Assembly (NCBI GenBank): GCA_003281255.1
Contig: QCCL01000001.1
Coordinates: forward strand, 186,001-250,000
Direction of reading: 5' to 3'
Source of the DNA: Prochlorococcus sp. AG-347-L02
GTDB taxonomy: Bacteria > Cyanobacteriota > Cyanobacteriia > PCC-6307 > Cyanobiaceae
DNA: 64,000 nucleotides
Under the pieces are notes generated by a model. It was not told the DNA's origin. It searched no databases and saw only the letters and a program-made list of their open reading frames with translations. This document shows, one piece after another, positions 51,339 to 62,678 of this stretch. Numbering within the stretch: the first letter of the stretch is position 1; every line of letters starts with the position of its first letter. The position numbers and the translations under genes were made by a program.

Positions 51339-53810
51339 GTGACTATTAGCGGGAATAATAATAATAAATTAATTAAAGATTGGATAAGACCTCTTCAAAA
51401 ATCTCTTACTATTGAAACTGAAAACAAATTTATTAATACTTTAGGAAGAGAAAAATATTTTAATGAATATTTGCACGAATCATTAAAAAAACTAGATAAT
51501 CTAAATCTCTCAGACGAATATTTAAGGATATTTTATGAATTTTCTAAAAAATATAATGAATATAATAAATTAGATGAAAATCAAAGAAAAAGGTTAATTA
51601 TAGATACAAGAAAAAATCTTTATAGACTAGGTAAAACTCTAGAAATAGAAGATTCTAATAATATTTCTAATAATATTTCTAATAATGTTTTTCTGAATAA
51701 AGCTGATTCAAGTTTGTCTTTTGATTCAGATATTTCATTAATAAAAAATGTAGGAAAAGTTTATAAAAATAAGCTTAATGAATTAGGGATATTTCATATA
51801 AAAGATCTAATAAATTATTTCCCACGAACATATCTAGACTATACGAATAGAGTCAAGATAATAAATTTAAAACCAGATAATTTATACACGTGTATCGCAA
51901 ATGTTAAAAGATTTTATATTCATAAGAGTAAAAAAAATAGTAATTTATCAATAATGAATATTGTAGTTTCTGATGAAACGTCTTCAATAAAGGTTACAAA
52001 ATTTTTTTTAGGAAGAAGATTTAGATCTTACTCCTTCTTTACATCTCAAAAATCTTTGTATACTCCTGGAACTAAATTAGCCATTTCCGGTAAGGTTAAA
52101 TTGACAGAGTATGGCAAAACTTTTGTAGATCCGCAGATTGAAATTCTTAAGGATAACAATGATAATTTTAATTTCTCAGGCAAAATATTACCCTTATATT
52201 CATTAGGTGAAGCATTATCAAATATGAGTTTTATTAAACTTATGAAAAAGGTACTAATTTATGCAAAGCAAAATCCAGAAATTTTAAATAAAAAGCAACT
52301 TGATTCATTATCTTTATTATCAAAAGGGGAGTCATTGATTAATATTCATTTTCCACCAACTCAACAGGCACTTATTGAGTCAAAAAAACGTTTGGTTTTT
52401 GATGAGTTATTCCTACTTCAAATAAAGTTCCTACTTAGAAAAAGAAAGAAGAATAAAAATGTAACTTCTCAACAATTTCCTCAAAAGAAATCTTTATTAA
52501 AAGAATTTTTAAATACTTTTCCTTTTGAATTAACAAAATCTCAAGAAAATGTTTTAAATGAAATTAAGAAAGATTTATCTAATCCCGCACCAATGTCTAG
52601 ATTGCTTCAGGGAGATGTGGGAAGCGGCAAAACCATAATTGCAATAGCGTCTCTTTTACTTGTTATTGAAAAAAATCTGCAAGGTGCATTTATGGTCCCA
52701 ACTGAAGTATTAGCAGAACAGCATTATAAAAATTTATTAAAATATTTGAACCCCCTTTTAGTATCTGTTGAACTACTTACTGGGAATACTCCTCAAAAAA
52801 AGAGAAAAGAAATTTTCTCTAATTTGAATAATGGATTAGTTGATATCCTCGTAGGTACTCATGCATTATTTGAGGATAAAGTCATCTTTAATGCATTAGG
52901 GATGGTGGTGATTGATGAACAACATAGATTTGGAGTTACACAAAGAAATAGATTACTAAATAAAGGAGAAAATACTAACTTGTTATCAATGACAGCAACA
53001 CCAATTCCAAGAACTCTTGCGCTTTCTATTTATGGTGATTTAGATGTGAGTCAAATTACAGAACTCCCTCCTGGGAGAGTTCCGATAACAACAAAAATAA
53101 TTTCAGAAGATGATTTAACTAACTTGTTCAAGATTGTTGAAGATGAGATCAATAAGGGAAAGCAAGCTTATGTGATTTTGCCACTTATAGAAGATTCAGA
53201 AAAAATGAATTTAAGCTCCGCAAAGAAAACATTCAAACATTTATCAGAAGAGGTATTTTCTAACAAAAAAGTTGGATTATTACATGGCAAATTAGGTTCA
53301 CAAGAAAAGAATGAAGTTATAAATTCTTTTTTAAAGAATGAAATTAATATATTGGTATCAACCACAGTAATTGAGGTTGGCATTGATGTGCCTAATGCCA
53401 CAATAATGATTATTTATAATTCGGACAGATTTGGATTGTCCCAGCTACATCAATTAAGGGGGAGAGTTGGTAGAGGATCAACAAAATCTTTTTGTTATCT
53501 GGTAACCCCCGATAAAAATGGATTAGAAAATAAACGACTTTGTGTTTTGCAAAAATCTAATGATGGCTTTTATATTGCTGAAAAAGACTTGGAGCTTAGA
53601 GGACCAGGTCAGATTTTAGGATATAGACAATCCGGATTACCTGATTTCGTATTGGACAATTTACCTAACAATAAATTTCTTATTGATAAGGCTCGAGAAG
53701 AGGCTATTAAGATTGTTAGTGATGATCCTGATTTAAAAGAAAATATTGTTTTAAGGAATATACTTATTGATAACTCTGATAATAAATTCATTCATGATTT
53801 CTTAAATTGA
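51339..53810 (+). CDS. recG: ATP-dependent DNA helicase RecG
   Basis: 823 residues from GTG 51339. An N-terminal extension, the wedge/OB region (NYFPRTYLDYTNRVKIINL), Walker A LLQGDVGSGKT, motif II DEQHRFG, SMTATPIPRTLA, motif V/VI as STTVIEVGIDVP and QLRGRVGRG, and the RecG C-terminal signature ELRGPGQILGYRQSG. It reverses stalled forks. A 12-bp tandem repeat in the N-terminal part (51654-51689) encodes NNIS repeats. Confidence 0.97.
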   Translation: MTISGNNNNKLIKDWIRPLQKSLTIETENKFINTLGREKYFNEYLHESLKKLDNLNLSDEYLRIFYEFSKKYNEYNKLDENQRKRLIIDTRKNLYRLGKTLEIEDSNNISNNISNNVFLNKADSSLSFDSDISLIKNVGKVYKNKLNELGIFHIKDLINYFPRTYLDYTNRVKIINLKPDNLYTCIANVKRFYIHKSKKNSNLSIMNIVVSDETSSIKVTKFFLGRRFRSYSFFTSQKSLYTPGTKLAISGKVKLTEYGKTFVDPQIEILKDNNDNFNFSGKILPLYSLGEALSNMSFIKLMKKVLIYAKQNPEILNKKQLDSLSLLSKGESLINIHFPPTQQALIESKKRLVFDELFLLQIKFLLRKRKKNKNVTSQQFPQKKSLLKEFLNTFPFELTKSQENVLNEIKKDLSNPAPMSRLLQGDVGSGKTIIAIASLLLVIEKNLQGAFMVPTEVLAEQHYKNLLKYLNPLLVSVELLTGNTPQKKRKEIFSNLNNGLVDILVGTHALFEDKVIFNALGMVVIDEQHRFGVTQRNRLLNKGENTNLLSMTATPIPRTLALSIYGDLDVSQITELPPGRVPITTKIISEDDLTNLFKIVEDEINKGKQAYVILPLIEDSEKMNLSSAKKTFKHLSEEVFSNKKVGLLHGKLGSQEKNEVINSFLKNEINILVSTTVIEVGIDVPNATIMIIYNSDRFGLSQLHQLRGRVGRGSTKSFCYLVTPDKNGLENKRLCVLQKSNDGFYIAEKDLELRGPGQILGYRQSGLPDFVLDNLPNNKFLIDKAREEAIKIVSDDPDLKENIVLRNILIDNSDNKFIHDFLN

Positions 53811-53867
53811 AAACTATCATTGTAATTTTTGATATATATGCCACTATAAATCAATTGCAAATTTCAA

Positions 53868-54551
53868 TTGAAAATTTGGAATAAAATACCAATTAAAGAT
53901 AATGGAGATAAATTAATAGCTATACCTAGCTGCCTAAAGTTTCTAGATCCCCACCCTTACTCACATTTAGGAGCACCTTACAAAGATAAAACTTCTATTT
54001 GGAAATTAAGGGAGGAGGTCGTAAATAGATTAGTAAAAGTAAACGATTGTTTGATATCAAAGAGTAGTTTTAACCTTTTAATTTATGACAGTTGGCGACC
54101 TTTAGAAGTTCAGGAATTTATGTTTAAAAGAGCATTTTTATTAGAGTGTGAAAAATCCGATATTGATATTTCTTTTGAAAATATAAAATCTTATCCATCT
54201 ATTTTAAAAAAAGTTGAAAAATTTTGGGCATATCCATCTTATGACACTAGGTGTCCCCCCCCTCATTCAACTGGGGGTGCATTGGATGTTTGTCTATCAG
54301 ATAAAGACGGAAATCTTGTTGAAATGGGAAGCATGGTTGATCAAATGGATGAGACCTCAAATCCTTATTTTTATGCAAACATAAAGAATGAAGAAGCAAT
54401 TATTTGGAATAGTAGAAGAAATTTATTAAGGGAAATTATGACTAAATTCGGATTTGCTCAACATCCTAATGAATGGTGGCATTTTAGTTATGGTGATCAA
54501 TTATGGGCTTGGAAAAATAAAAAAGCAAATGCCTTTTATGGAAAAATTTAA
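53868..54551 (+). CDS. D-alanyl-D-alanine dipeptidase (VanX/DdpX-like, M15)
   Basis: 227 residues. The zinc-binding SxHxxGxAxD motif is seen as HSTGGALDV, and the ExWH motif as EWWHFSYGDQLW. LIYDSWRPLEVQ is the conserved arginine block. Hydrolyses D-Ala-D-Ala or similar peptides. TTG start. No signal peptide is seen, so cytosolic as DdpX. Confidence 0.88.
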   Translation: MKIWNKIPIKDNGDKLIAIPSCLKFLDPHPYSHLGAPYKDKTSIWKLREEVVNRLVKVNDCLISKSSFNLLIYDSWRPLEVQEFMFKRAFLLECEKSDIDISFENIKSYPSILKKVEKFWAYPSYDTRCPPPHSTGGALDVCLSDKDGNLVEMGSMVDQMDETSNPYFYANIKNEEAIIWNSRRNLLREIMTKFGFAQHPNEWWHFSYGDQLWAWKNKKANAFYGKI

Positions 54552-54554
54552 AAT

Positions 54555-56342
54555 CTATTGATTTTCATTTAGTAAATTCAATATATAATTTTCATCTTGA
54601 GTATTTATAAAATCTCCGAAATCCAAATCCAGATTACTCTTCCAATTATCAAATAATGGATGAAGAGTTTTTTCTAAATCGTTAAGTTCCATTTTTTGTA
54701 AAAATGGTTTAGCAAGCCTTTGCAGATTTTTACTTCCCCCCAACCATAATTGGTATTTGTTTTGCCCACTTCCAACAAGCGCTAATTCGGCCATATAAGG
54801 CCTCGTACATCCATTCGGACATCCTGTCATTCTGAACAATATTGTCTTTTGTATTTTTAGATCTAATAGTAAATTTTCAATCCTTTTTAATACATCAGGT
54901 AATATTCTTTCAGCTTCAGTCATTGCAAGACCACAAAGTGGTAAAGCAGGACAAGCCAAAGCATGTCTTTGTATTTCATTAATGTTTTCTAAATTTTCAT
55001 ATCCAATTTTTGATAGAGATTTTTGAATTTCACCTTTGTTTTTATTGGCTATATTACAAAGTAAAATATCTTGATTAGGTGTGAGTCTTAAATCTAAATT
55101 ATATTTTTTAACAATACTTGTGATGGTGTTCTTCTTCACTCCAGATAATCTCCCTGATAATAATGGTAAACCTACGAAATAGGAGGTTTTATTTTGTTTA
55201 TGCCAACCTAGGTAATCAATAAGAACCTTATCAGGTTCTTTTCTGATTTTTTTAATTTCTTTTTTGAAATACTTATCAAAAAGTATTTTTTTGAACCATT
55301 TAATACCTTTTCTATGAAGAAGATATTTCATTCTCGAATTTTTTCTTGATTTTCTATCACCATAATCTCTTTGAATAGCCACAATGCTTTGTATTAATTC
55401 ATAAACATCAGGTTCTTCAACATATCCAAGTGGATCTGCAATTCTGGCAAAGGTCTCTTCATTATTATGTGTGCGACCCATACCACCTCCAACATAGAAG
55501 TTGCACCCCTCTAAGCTTCCATCTTTAGACGTAAAGGCAACTATTCCTATGTCATTGGTAAGAAGATCAACAGAATTGTCTCCAGGAACTGTAACAGCAC
55601 ATTTAAATTTTCTTGGTAAATAAGTTGAACCATAAAGAGGCTCATCTTTTATCCCACTAAAAACATTATCTTTGAATTGAAGCTTCCTAATTGCTTCAAT
55701 ATCTTTGTCAGGCTTTATGGTGTACTCTAAATCTCCATCAGCCCAAAGCTCTAAAAAAGTACCTTGGCCAGCCATTGGGGTGAGAAGATCTGCAACTTTT
55801 TTTGCCAATGCTCTTGCAATTTTATAGTCTGGCGAAGCAAATGGAGCCGCAGGAGCCATAACGTTTCTATTTATGTCTCCACATGCAGCTAATGTGGAGC
55901 CCATTGAATTTACTATTGTTTGAATTACTTCCTTTAGGTTCTCCTTTCTAATTCCATGCATTTGAAAGGCTTGTCTTGTAGTGGCCCTAAGTGTTCCATT
56001 ACCTAGTTTGTCAGATAATTCATCTAATGCTAAAAATAGTTTCCCAGGGACTTCACCTCCCGGATTTCTCAATCTAAGCATCATTTGCCAATCTTTACTT
56101 TTGCCCGGCCTTCTATTTTCCCTATTGTCTTGTTGATAACTACCATGAAATTTTAATAACTGAACTGCATCATTAGTAAAATGATCGCTCTCATTGACTA
56201 ATTCAGTAGCAAGTGGTTCTTTAAGAAATTGGCTACTTTTTTTAAAATTTTCGAATTTAGAAACTTCTAATCCATTTGCCAAACAAACAGTTTTTTCCTT
56301 GGAAGGATCTTTTTTCTTTTTTACTTTCTCAACCTTGATCAA
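54555..56342 (-). CDS. sir: Ferredoxin-sulfite reductase
   Basis: 595 residues. The siroheme/4Fe-4S cysteines are in ACPALPLCGLAMTEAERILP and MTGCPNGCTRPYMAEL. Earlier are RATTRQAFQMHGI and NRNVMAPAAP. It reduces sulfite to sulfide in assimilation with ferredoxin. Convergent with the M15 dipeptidase (3 bp apart). Confidence 0.96.
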   Translation of the reverse strand: MIKVEKVKKKKDPSKEKTVCLANGLEVSKFENFKKSSQFLKEPLATELVNESDHFTNDAVQLLKFHGSYQQDNRENRRPGKSKDWQMMLRLRNPGGEVPGKLFLALDELSDKLGNGTLRATTRQAFQMHGIRKENLKEVIQTIVNSMGSTLAACGDINRNVMAPAAPFASPDYKIARALAKKVADLLTPMAGQGTFLELWADGDLEYTIKPDKDIEAIRKLQFKDNVFSGIKDEPLYGSTYLPRKFKCAVTVPGDNSVDLLTNDIGIVAFTSKDGSLEGCNFYVGGGMGRTHNNEETFARIADPLGYVEEPDVYELIQSIVAIQRDYGDRKSRKNSRMKYLLHRKGIKWFKKILFDKYFKKEIKKIRKEPDKVLIDYLGWHKQNKTSYFVGLPLLSGRLSGVKKNTITSIVKKYNLDLRLTPNQDILLCNIANKNKGEIQKSLSKIGYENLENINEIQRHALACPALPLCGLAMTEAERILPDVLKRIENLLLDLKIQKTILFRMTGCPNGCTRPYMAELALVGSGQNKYQLWLGGSKNLQRLAKPFLQKMELNDLEKTLHPLFDNWKSNLDLDFGDFINTQDENYILNLLNENQ

Positions 56343-56429
56343 AGGACCAAAAAATATCTCTTTTTATACATTAGCGAAAAGCTTATTTAACTGGTAGTAA
56401 ATTATAGTAAGTTAAGTCATATTTTTTTC

Positions 56430-58592
56430 TTGTCTAAATATTTACTTGAGATAGGAACAGAAGAGTTGCCCGCAAAATTTTCTCATTCTGTTCTAGAGCA
56501 ATTTAAATCTTTAATAGAATTTGAATTGCATAAAAAGTTAATCAAATTCGAACATATAGTTGTTACCTCCACACCTAGGAGGATAGTTCTACTTCTCGAA
56601 GGTTTAGTTGATTATGCAGAAGATAAAATAATAGAAAGAAAAGGGCCTAAAGCAAATTCAGCATATTTAAATGGATGTCCTACTAATGCTGCTTTAGGAT
56701 TTGCAAATAGCTTAGATATAGATGTAGGTGAGCTAGAAATAAAAAATACAGAAAAGGGTGATTTTGTATTTGGAAGGAAAATTGAGAAAGGACTATCAAC
56801 AAAAATTTCTTTGTCATCGATTATCCCAAAATTAGTAAAGAGTCTTCAAGGCCCTCGATTTATGAAATGGGGGGCTGGGAACATAAAGTTTTCAAGACCT
56901 ATTAGGTGGATTGCCTCTATTTATAATGATGAAATTCTTGATTTTGAATTTGATGAATGTGATCCAAAGATCAAAATAAGTAATCAAACAAAAAGTCATA
57001 GGCTAATCAATAAAGTTTTAGAAGTTCAGAATCCTGATGATTTTTTTAGATTATTGAAACGAAATAGAGTAATAGCTATTCGAAAAGAAAGAAAAGAAAG
57101 AATTGAAAGTTTAATAATTCAGGCATCTAAATCTTTAAATTTGAAACCTGACCTATCAGAAGGATTACTAAATGAACTAACTGATTTAGTTGAATGGCCA
57201 GACTTAATAATTGGCAAATTTAGTGATGAATTTCTTGATCTTCCGGTTGAAGTTCTCTCAACAGTCATGAAAAGTCATCAGAGATACGTTCCTCTTTTAT
57301 TGAAAAACAAAAGTTTTTCTAAACTTGATTTAAGCTCTGAAAAAAATATAAGTACAACTTTCTGCGTTATTTCAAACGGTCTTGAAGAATCAAATAATAA
57401 TATTGCCAAAGGTAATGAGAAAGTATTAAGGGCAAGGTTCTCAGATGCAAAGTTTTTCGTAGAAAGCGACAAAAAAGTTACTTCCATCGAAAGAAATGAA
57501 AAGCTTAAATCTGTTTCATATTTGAAAGGACTTGGAAATATATTTCAGAGGGTAGAAAGGATAGAGGAAGTTACTAAAAAAATTCTTAAATTTTTAAATG
57601 ATAAGTCTTTAGAAGAAAAAAAAATAATAATAGCTTCTAAATACTGTAAAAACGATTTATGTAGCGAAATTGTTTTCGAATTCCCTGAGCTGCAAGGAAT
57701 AATGGGTGGTAAATATCTTAAATATGAGGGATTTAGTGAAGATGTTTGCTTGGCTGTCGCTGAACATTATTTACCTTCTTTTTATAAAGATGCTTTGCCC
57801 TCCACAAAATATGGTGCAATAGTTTCAATAGCAGATAAGGTCGAAACTTTAATTAGTATATTTATTTCTGGTAAACGTCCCAGTGGATCATCTGATCCAT
57901 ATGCTTTAAGAAGAAATTTGAATGGAGTGATTAAACTAATTTGGGATTATGAACTTGATTTACCTTTAGATAAATTATTCAACGAACTTATTGATTTTTG
58001 GAAAATCGTATTTCCGAATTTAACTTTCTCAAGAGAAACAGTATTTAATGATTTAAATGAATTTTTAGTTCAAAGAATTGTTAGTCATCTTGAAGAAATA
58101 TCACTAAGTAAAGAATTAATAAAGGCAGTTTGCTCTTCTGATGAATTATCTCAAAAAAGAGTATTGAATATTGTGGATCTTAAAAATAGGATTAAATCTA
58201 TTATGAATTTTAAAGAAAAGAATAACTTTAATGAAATTCAGAAGGTAATTACTAGGGTAAGCAAATTAGCAAATAATAGTGATCTTTCAAGAGACGTTCT
58301 CTCAACAAGAGATTATGTAAACACAAAACTTTTTGAAAAAGATTGTGAATACAAAGTTTTTGAATTTATTGGAGAATTAGAGAAACTTTTTTCGGAAGGT
58401 TTTTGCAATTATTTGCTACTTCTAAATTTGTTTGAGATTAATGTAAAAACTATCGAGGATTTATTTGATAATGAAAAGGGAGTTCTAATAATGTCAGAAG
58501 ATTTAAAAATAAGAAATAATAGACTCAATTTGTTGAGCTTAATAAGAAATTATTCTCTAAAAATAGCCGACTTTACACTTTTGAGCTCTTAA
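56430..58592 (+). CDS. glyS: Glycyl-tRNA synthetase beta subunit
   Basis: 720 residues. LLEIGTEELPAKF is the start hallmark; LEGLVDYAEDKIIERKGP, TKYGAIVSIADKVETLISIF and SSDPYALRRNLNGVI are typical of GlyS. Works with the alpha subunit GlyQ (not in this window). The start is TTG 56430. It overlaps convergent chlP by 20 bp. Confidence 0.97.
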   Translation: MSKYLLEIGTEELPAKFSHSVLEQFKSLIEFELHKKLIKFEHIVVTSTPRRIVLLLEGLVDYAEDKIIERKGPKANSAYLNGCPTNAALGFANSLDIDVGELEIKNTEKGDFVFGRKIEKGLSTKISLSSIIPKLVKSLQGPRFMKWGAGNIKFSRPIRWIASIYNDEILDFEFDECDPKIKISNQTKSHRLINKVLEVQNPDDFFRLLKRNRVIAIRKERKERIESLIIQASKSLNLKPDLSEGLLNELTDLVEWPDLIIGKFSDEFLDLPVEVLSTVMKSHQRYVPLLLKNKSFSKLDLSSEKNISTTFCVISNGLEESNNNIAKGNEKVLRARFSDAKFFVESDKKVTSIERNEKLKSVSYLKGLGNIFQRVERIEEVTKKILKFLNDKSLEEKKIIIASKYCKNDLCSEIVFEFPELQGIMGGKYLKYEGFSEDVCLAVAEHYLPSFYKDALPSTKYGAIVSIADKVETLISIFISGKRPSGSSDPYALRRNLNGVIKLIWDYELDLPLDKLFNELIDFWKIVFPNLTFSRETVFNDLNEFLVQRIVSHLEEISLSKELIKAVCSSDELSQKRVLNIVDLKNRIKSIMNFKEKNNFNEIQKVITRVSKLANNSDLSRDVLSTRDYVNTKLFEKDCEYKVFEFIGELEKLFSEGFCNYLLLLNLFEINVKTIEDLFDNEKGVLIMSEDLKIRNNRLNLLSLIRNYSLKIADFTLLSS

Positions 58593-59913
58593 CTTTAATG
58601 CCTCCCTTTATTGAATAATTTTCTAGCATTTTTTCTACTTCTTTATTTCCCCTAACAGCACTATCAACGGGTTGATATTTTAAAGGTGCTAGGGCTTTCC
58701 CTCTCAAAATCGAACCAAGTGTAAGCATTGTAATTTTAAGTTGCTGTAATGGTTTCATGGAAACAACTCTTTTGTATAAGTAACTATCAAAAGTAAGTCT
58801 TTGTACATCCATGTCATCACACATCTCAACAAAGGCTTCTCTAGCAGAATCATTTCTGTAGAAAATATTTTGAAGGATTTCTAGCACCTTATAAGTAGTG
58901 CCATATTTTTTATCCCATTTTTTAAGATAGTTTTTCAAATCTTTTTCTGATGGAATTACTTGACCGTTTTTTGATGCTTCAACAATTTCTTCAGCACACA
59001 TTCTTCCACTTTTTGCCGCAAAATAAATACCCTCTCCAGAACTTTTTGTAACATAACCAGCTGCATCACCAACCAATGCCATTCTTCCAACAACTCTTCT
59101 TGGCCGTGGATGCTCAGGGATAGGGTGAGCTTCTACCTTTATTACTTCACCATTAACAAGTCTTTTCTTTGCCCTATTTCTTACACCCTCTTGAAGTCCT
59201 TTAATTAATGACTGATTCTTTTGCATGGTTCCAGTGCCAACAGCAACATGATCATATTTAGGAAATACCCACCCATAAAAATCAGGAGAAACATCAGTTC
59301 CGACATACATTTCAGCAAGATCTTCGTAGTAACTCATTTCTTCTTTAGGCAATTTGATTCTTTCCTGAAATGCTATTGCAACTTTATAATCTCCTGCATC
59401 CATTGCTTTTGCGACTCTGCTATTGGCTCCATCAGCTCCGATCAAAAGGTCAACAGTGAGCTCTTTGAGTTCCCCTTTTTTATCTCCATTTGTAAAATCT
59501 GAGTAGGAAAGCTTATATGGCCCTTGATTATTATCGCCAGTATCAATAGCAGTAACTAATCCATTTATTAAAGTAGCACCAAGATCTGATGCTCTGTTGC
59601 GCATAAAGGCATCCATAACTTCTCTTCTACACATCCCAATAAACTCATTATCATTTTTCCCATAAACTCTATCTAAACTTATATCTACCTCTCTATTAGA
59701 TGGAGATATCATTCTCATATGCCTTACTTTTCTATCAATAATTGACTCGGGCAAATCAAATTCTTCGACCATGCAAAGTGGAATTGCTCCTCCACATGGT
59801 TTTGCGTTATCTAATTTTCTCTCGAAGAGCCAAGTTTTTATTCCAGCTTTAGCAAGTATTTCTGCCGCACATGAACCACTTGGACCTCCACCAATAACAG
59901 CTACCCTCAACAT
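58573..59913 (-). CDS. chlP: Geranylgeranyl diphosphate/chlorophyll reductase
   Basis: 446 residues. FAD-binding VIGGGPSGSCAAEILAKAG, KPCGGAIPLCMVEEFDLP, LIGADGANSRVAKAM and VVGRMALVGDAAGYVTKSSG. It reduces the geranylgeranyl tail to phytyl for chlorophyll and tocopherol synthesis. A thylakoid-associated enzyme. Confidence 0.96.
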   Translation of the reverse strand: MLRVAVIGGGPSGSCAAEILAKAGIKTWLFERKLDNAKPCGGAIPLCMVEEFDLPESIIDRKVRHMRMISPSNREVDISLDRVYGKNDNEFIGMCRREVMDAFMRNRASDLGATLINGLVTAIDTGDNNQGPYKLSYSDFTNGDKKGELKELTVDLLIGADGANSRVAKAMDAGDYKVAIAFQERIKLPKEEMSYYEDLAEMYVGTDVSPDFYGWVFPKYDHVAVGTGTMQKNQSLIKGLQEGVRNRAKKRLVNGEVIKVEAHPIPEHPRPRRVVGRMALVGDAAGYVTKSSGEGIYFAAKSGRMCAEEIVEASKNGQVIPSEKDLKNYLKKWDKKYGTTYKVLEILQNIFYRNDSAREAFVEMCDDMDVQRLTFDSYLYKRVVSMKPLQQLKITMLTLGSILRGKALAPLKYQPVDSAVRGNKEVEKMLENYSIKGGIKVKSSKV

Positions 59914-60026
59914 ATGAAAAAAAATAATACTGTATATAAAAACTACATCTTTTTTGCTTATAAAAGTGCATTTCTTAAAATAATAGTTAATATCGAAATA
60001 TCTTTTCCAAATTCACTTTTAAGATA

Positions 60027-60755
60027 TTGGAACTAAACAAAGATATCGATCAATTTGATATACCACTTGCCAAAAGAACTTACCTAAATAACACAAGTTC
60101 AACATTATTAAGAAAATTATTAATATCTTCTCCATTTTTTTTACTTATCTTTTCTGTCGCTGCATTACGATTAATTAGAAATATAGAAATAAGATCTTTT
60201 GGCAACATCAATTTTCAGGCTCAGATAAATCGCGACCATAGAATTTTGGGCCATTTACCTTATGCGGAAATACCTAATGAGAAACTAGTTTTAATTGAGC
60301 CTAATATTCAAGTTCATATTGATATGCGTGATTCTTTGTTAGAGATGAGGGATGAAGCAAAAAAGAATGGGATATACTTAGTTTTCTTGAGTGGTTATAG
60401 ATCAATAAATTTGCAAAATGATATCTTTTATTCTTTAAAATCTATTAGAAATCAAGAAGCGGCAGAAAGAGCTAGAGTTTCAGCCCCTCCAGGATATTCA
60501 GAACATAGTACAGGTTTCGCAATCGATATTGGTGATGCTACTCAAAGAGAGACAGACTTTGAAATCGATTTCGAAAATACCGACGCCTTTAGATGGCTAA
60601 CAAAAAATGCAGCTAAGTTTCACTTTAAGTTATCGTTCAACAAAGATAATAAATATATAGATTATGAACCCTGGCATTGGAGATATGAGGGGTCAATTGA
60701 AGCATTAAAAGTTTTTGAAAGCTCAAATAGAAAATATATAAATCTAATTGATTAA
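60027..60755 (+). CDS. D-alanyl-D-alanine carboxypeptidase (VanY-like, M15)
   Basis: 242 residues from TTG. One N-terminal helix (LLISSPFFLLIFSVAALRLI) anchors it to the membrane. LSGYRSINLQNDIF, SEHSTGFAIDIGD and PWHWRYEG carry the zinc ligands. It trims peptidoglycan peptides outside the cytoplasm. The second M15 peptidase in 7 kb. Confidence 0.9.
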   Translation: MELNKDIDQFDIPLAKRTYLNNTSSTLLRKLLISSPFFLLIFSVAALRLIRNIEIRSFGNINFQAQINRDHRILGHLPYAEIPNEKLVLIEPNIQVHIDMRDSLLEMRDEAKKNGIYLVFLSGYRSINLQNDIFYSLKSIRNQEAAERARVSAPPGYSEHSTGFAIDIGDATQRETDFEIDFENTDAFRWLTKNAAKFHFKLSFNKDNKYIDYEPWHWRYEGSIEALKVFESSNRKYINLID

Positions 60756-60870
60756 TTTAATTATTCAATTAGATTATATTTTTCAAAGTCTTAAAGAGAA
60801 AATTCTCATAATATGCATACTTTGAGTTAGCCTTAATAAAGCCAATTTAATATTTAGATAAATTCTATAG

Positions 60871-62670
60871 ATGTCATCTTCGATAAAAGAAATTAGAAAT
60901 GTTGCAATTATTGCTCACGTAGATCATGGGAAGACAACTCTTGTAGATGCATTGTTATCTCAATCAGGAATATTTAGAGACAATGAAATTATCCCTACAT
61001 GTGTAATGGATTCAAATGATCTTGAAAGAGAAAGGGGGATAACGATTCTCTCAAAAAATACTGCAGTAAACTACAAAGACACCAGAATTAATATTATAGA
61101 TACACCTGGACATGCTGATTTTGGAGGAGAAGTTGAAAGGGTTTTGGGAATGGTTGATGGTTGTCTGCTTATTGTTGATGCAAATGAGGGACCTATGCCT
61201 CAAACAAGATTTGTTTTAAAAAAAGCATTAGAAAAAGGACTTAGGCCTATAGTCTTTGTAAATAAAATTGATAGACCAAGAGTAGTACCAGAAATAGCAA
61301 TTGATAAGGTCCTTGATTTGTTTTTGGAATTAGGAGCTGATGATGATCAATGTGATTTTCCTTATCTTTTTGGAAGTGGCTTATCTGGTTTCGCAAAAGA
61401 AGAGATGGAATCTAATAGTGACAATATGATGCCTCTTTTTGAAGCTATTATCAGACATGTTCCTCCTCCAGTAGGTGACTCTAATAAGCCTCTTCAGCTA
61501 CAAATAACTACTTTGGACTATTCTGATTTCTTGGGGAGAATAGTAATTGGAAAGATCCACAATGGAACTATAAAAAATGGCCAACAGGCTAGTTTAATTA
61601 AAGAAAACGGAAAAACTATTAAGGGTAAGGTTAGTAAGCTTTTAGGATTTGAAGGGTTACAAAGAATTAATATAAATGAAGCATTTGCAGGTGATATTGT
61701 GGCTGTTTCTGGTTTCGATGAGGTTAATATTGGTGAGACCATAGCATGTCCCGATTCTCCTCATCCCCTTCCATTAATTAAAGTTGATGAACCTACCTTA
61801 AATATGACTTTTGTTGTCAATGATTCACCATTTGCGGGTAAGGAAGGGAAATTTGTTACTAGTAGACAATTAAAAAATAGATTGGAGAGGGAACTTTTAA
61901 CAAATGTTGCCCTGAGAGTAGAAGAAACTGATTCTCCTGATAGGTTCTCTGTTTCAGGAAGAGGAGAATTACATCTAGGGATATTGATTGAAACTATGAG
62001 AAGAGAGGGCTTTGAGTTTCAAATCTCACAACCACAAGTAATTTTCAGAGAAATTGATAATGTTGAATGTGAGCCTATAGAGACTTTGGTTTTAGATGTA
62101 CCTGAAGTATCTGTTGGTTCTTGCATCGAAAAACTTGGCTCTAGAAAGGCAGAGATGAAAAATATGCTGACAAGTTCAGATGGTAGAACTCAATTAGAAT
62201 TTCTTGTTCCATCAAGAGGATTAATCGGGTTTCGTGGGGAATTTGTAAGGATAACCAGAGGTGAAGGGATCATGAGTCATTCTTTTTATGAATATAAACC
62301 TAAAACAGGAGACTTTGAAACCAGAAGGAATGGCGTTCTTATAGCTTTTGAGGAAGGTGTAGCCACATTTTATGCTTTAAAGAATGCTGAAGATAGGGGA
62401 GTCTATTTCATTAAACCTGGAGTTAAAGTTTATAAAGGAATGATAATTGGAGAGAATAATCGACCTCAAGATCTTGAGTTGAATATATGTAAAACTAAGC
62501 AGTTGACTAATATGAGGTCTGCAGGGGCAGAAGAACTTGATACTTTGCAGTCACCTGTCGATATTACCCTTGAAAGAGCGCTCGAATATATTGGTCCAGA
62601 TGAAATGCTAGAGGTAACACCGGATTCAATAAGAATGAGAAAAATAAATAAAAAGAAAAAAAATAAGTAA
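60871..62670 (+). CDS. typA: GTP-binding protein TypA/BipA
   Basis: 599 residues. G-motifs [50 protein letters not shown]. The C-terminal TypA-specific part has [15 protein letters not shown] ribosome-binding GTPase that acts in stress and ribosome assembly. Confidence 0.97.
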   Translation: MSSSIKEIRNVAIIAHVDHGKTTLVDALLSQSGIFRDNEIIPTCVMDSNDLERERGITILSKNTAVNYKDTRINIIDTPGHADFGGEVERVLGMVDGCLLIVDANEGPMPQTRFVLKKALEKGLRPIVFVNKIDRPRVVPEIAIDKVLDLFLELGADDDQCDFPYLFGSGLSGFAKEEMESNSDNMMPLFEAIIRHVPPPVGDSNKPLQLQITTLDYSDFLGRIVIGKIHNGTIKNGQQASLIKENGKTIKGKVSKLLGFEGLQRININEAFAGDIVAVSGFDEVNIGETIACPDSPHPLPLIKVDEPTLNMTFVVNDSPFAGKEGKFVTSRQLKNRLERELLTNVALRVEETDSPDRFSVSGRGELHLGILIETMRREGFEFQISQPQVIFREIDNVECEPIETLVLDVPEVSVGSCIEKLGSRKAEMKNMLTSSDGRTQLEFLVPSRGLIGFRGEFVRITRGEGIMSHSFYEYKPKTGDFETRRNGVLIAFEEGVATFYALKNAEDRGVYFIKPGVKVYKGMIIGENNRPQDLELNICKTKQLTNMRSAGAEELDTLQSPVDITLERALEYIGPDEMLEVTPDSIRMRKINKKKKNK

Positions 62671-62678
62671 TTGGTTTA

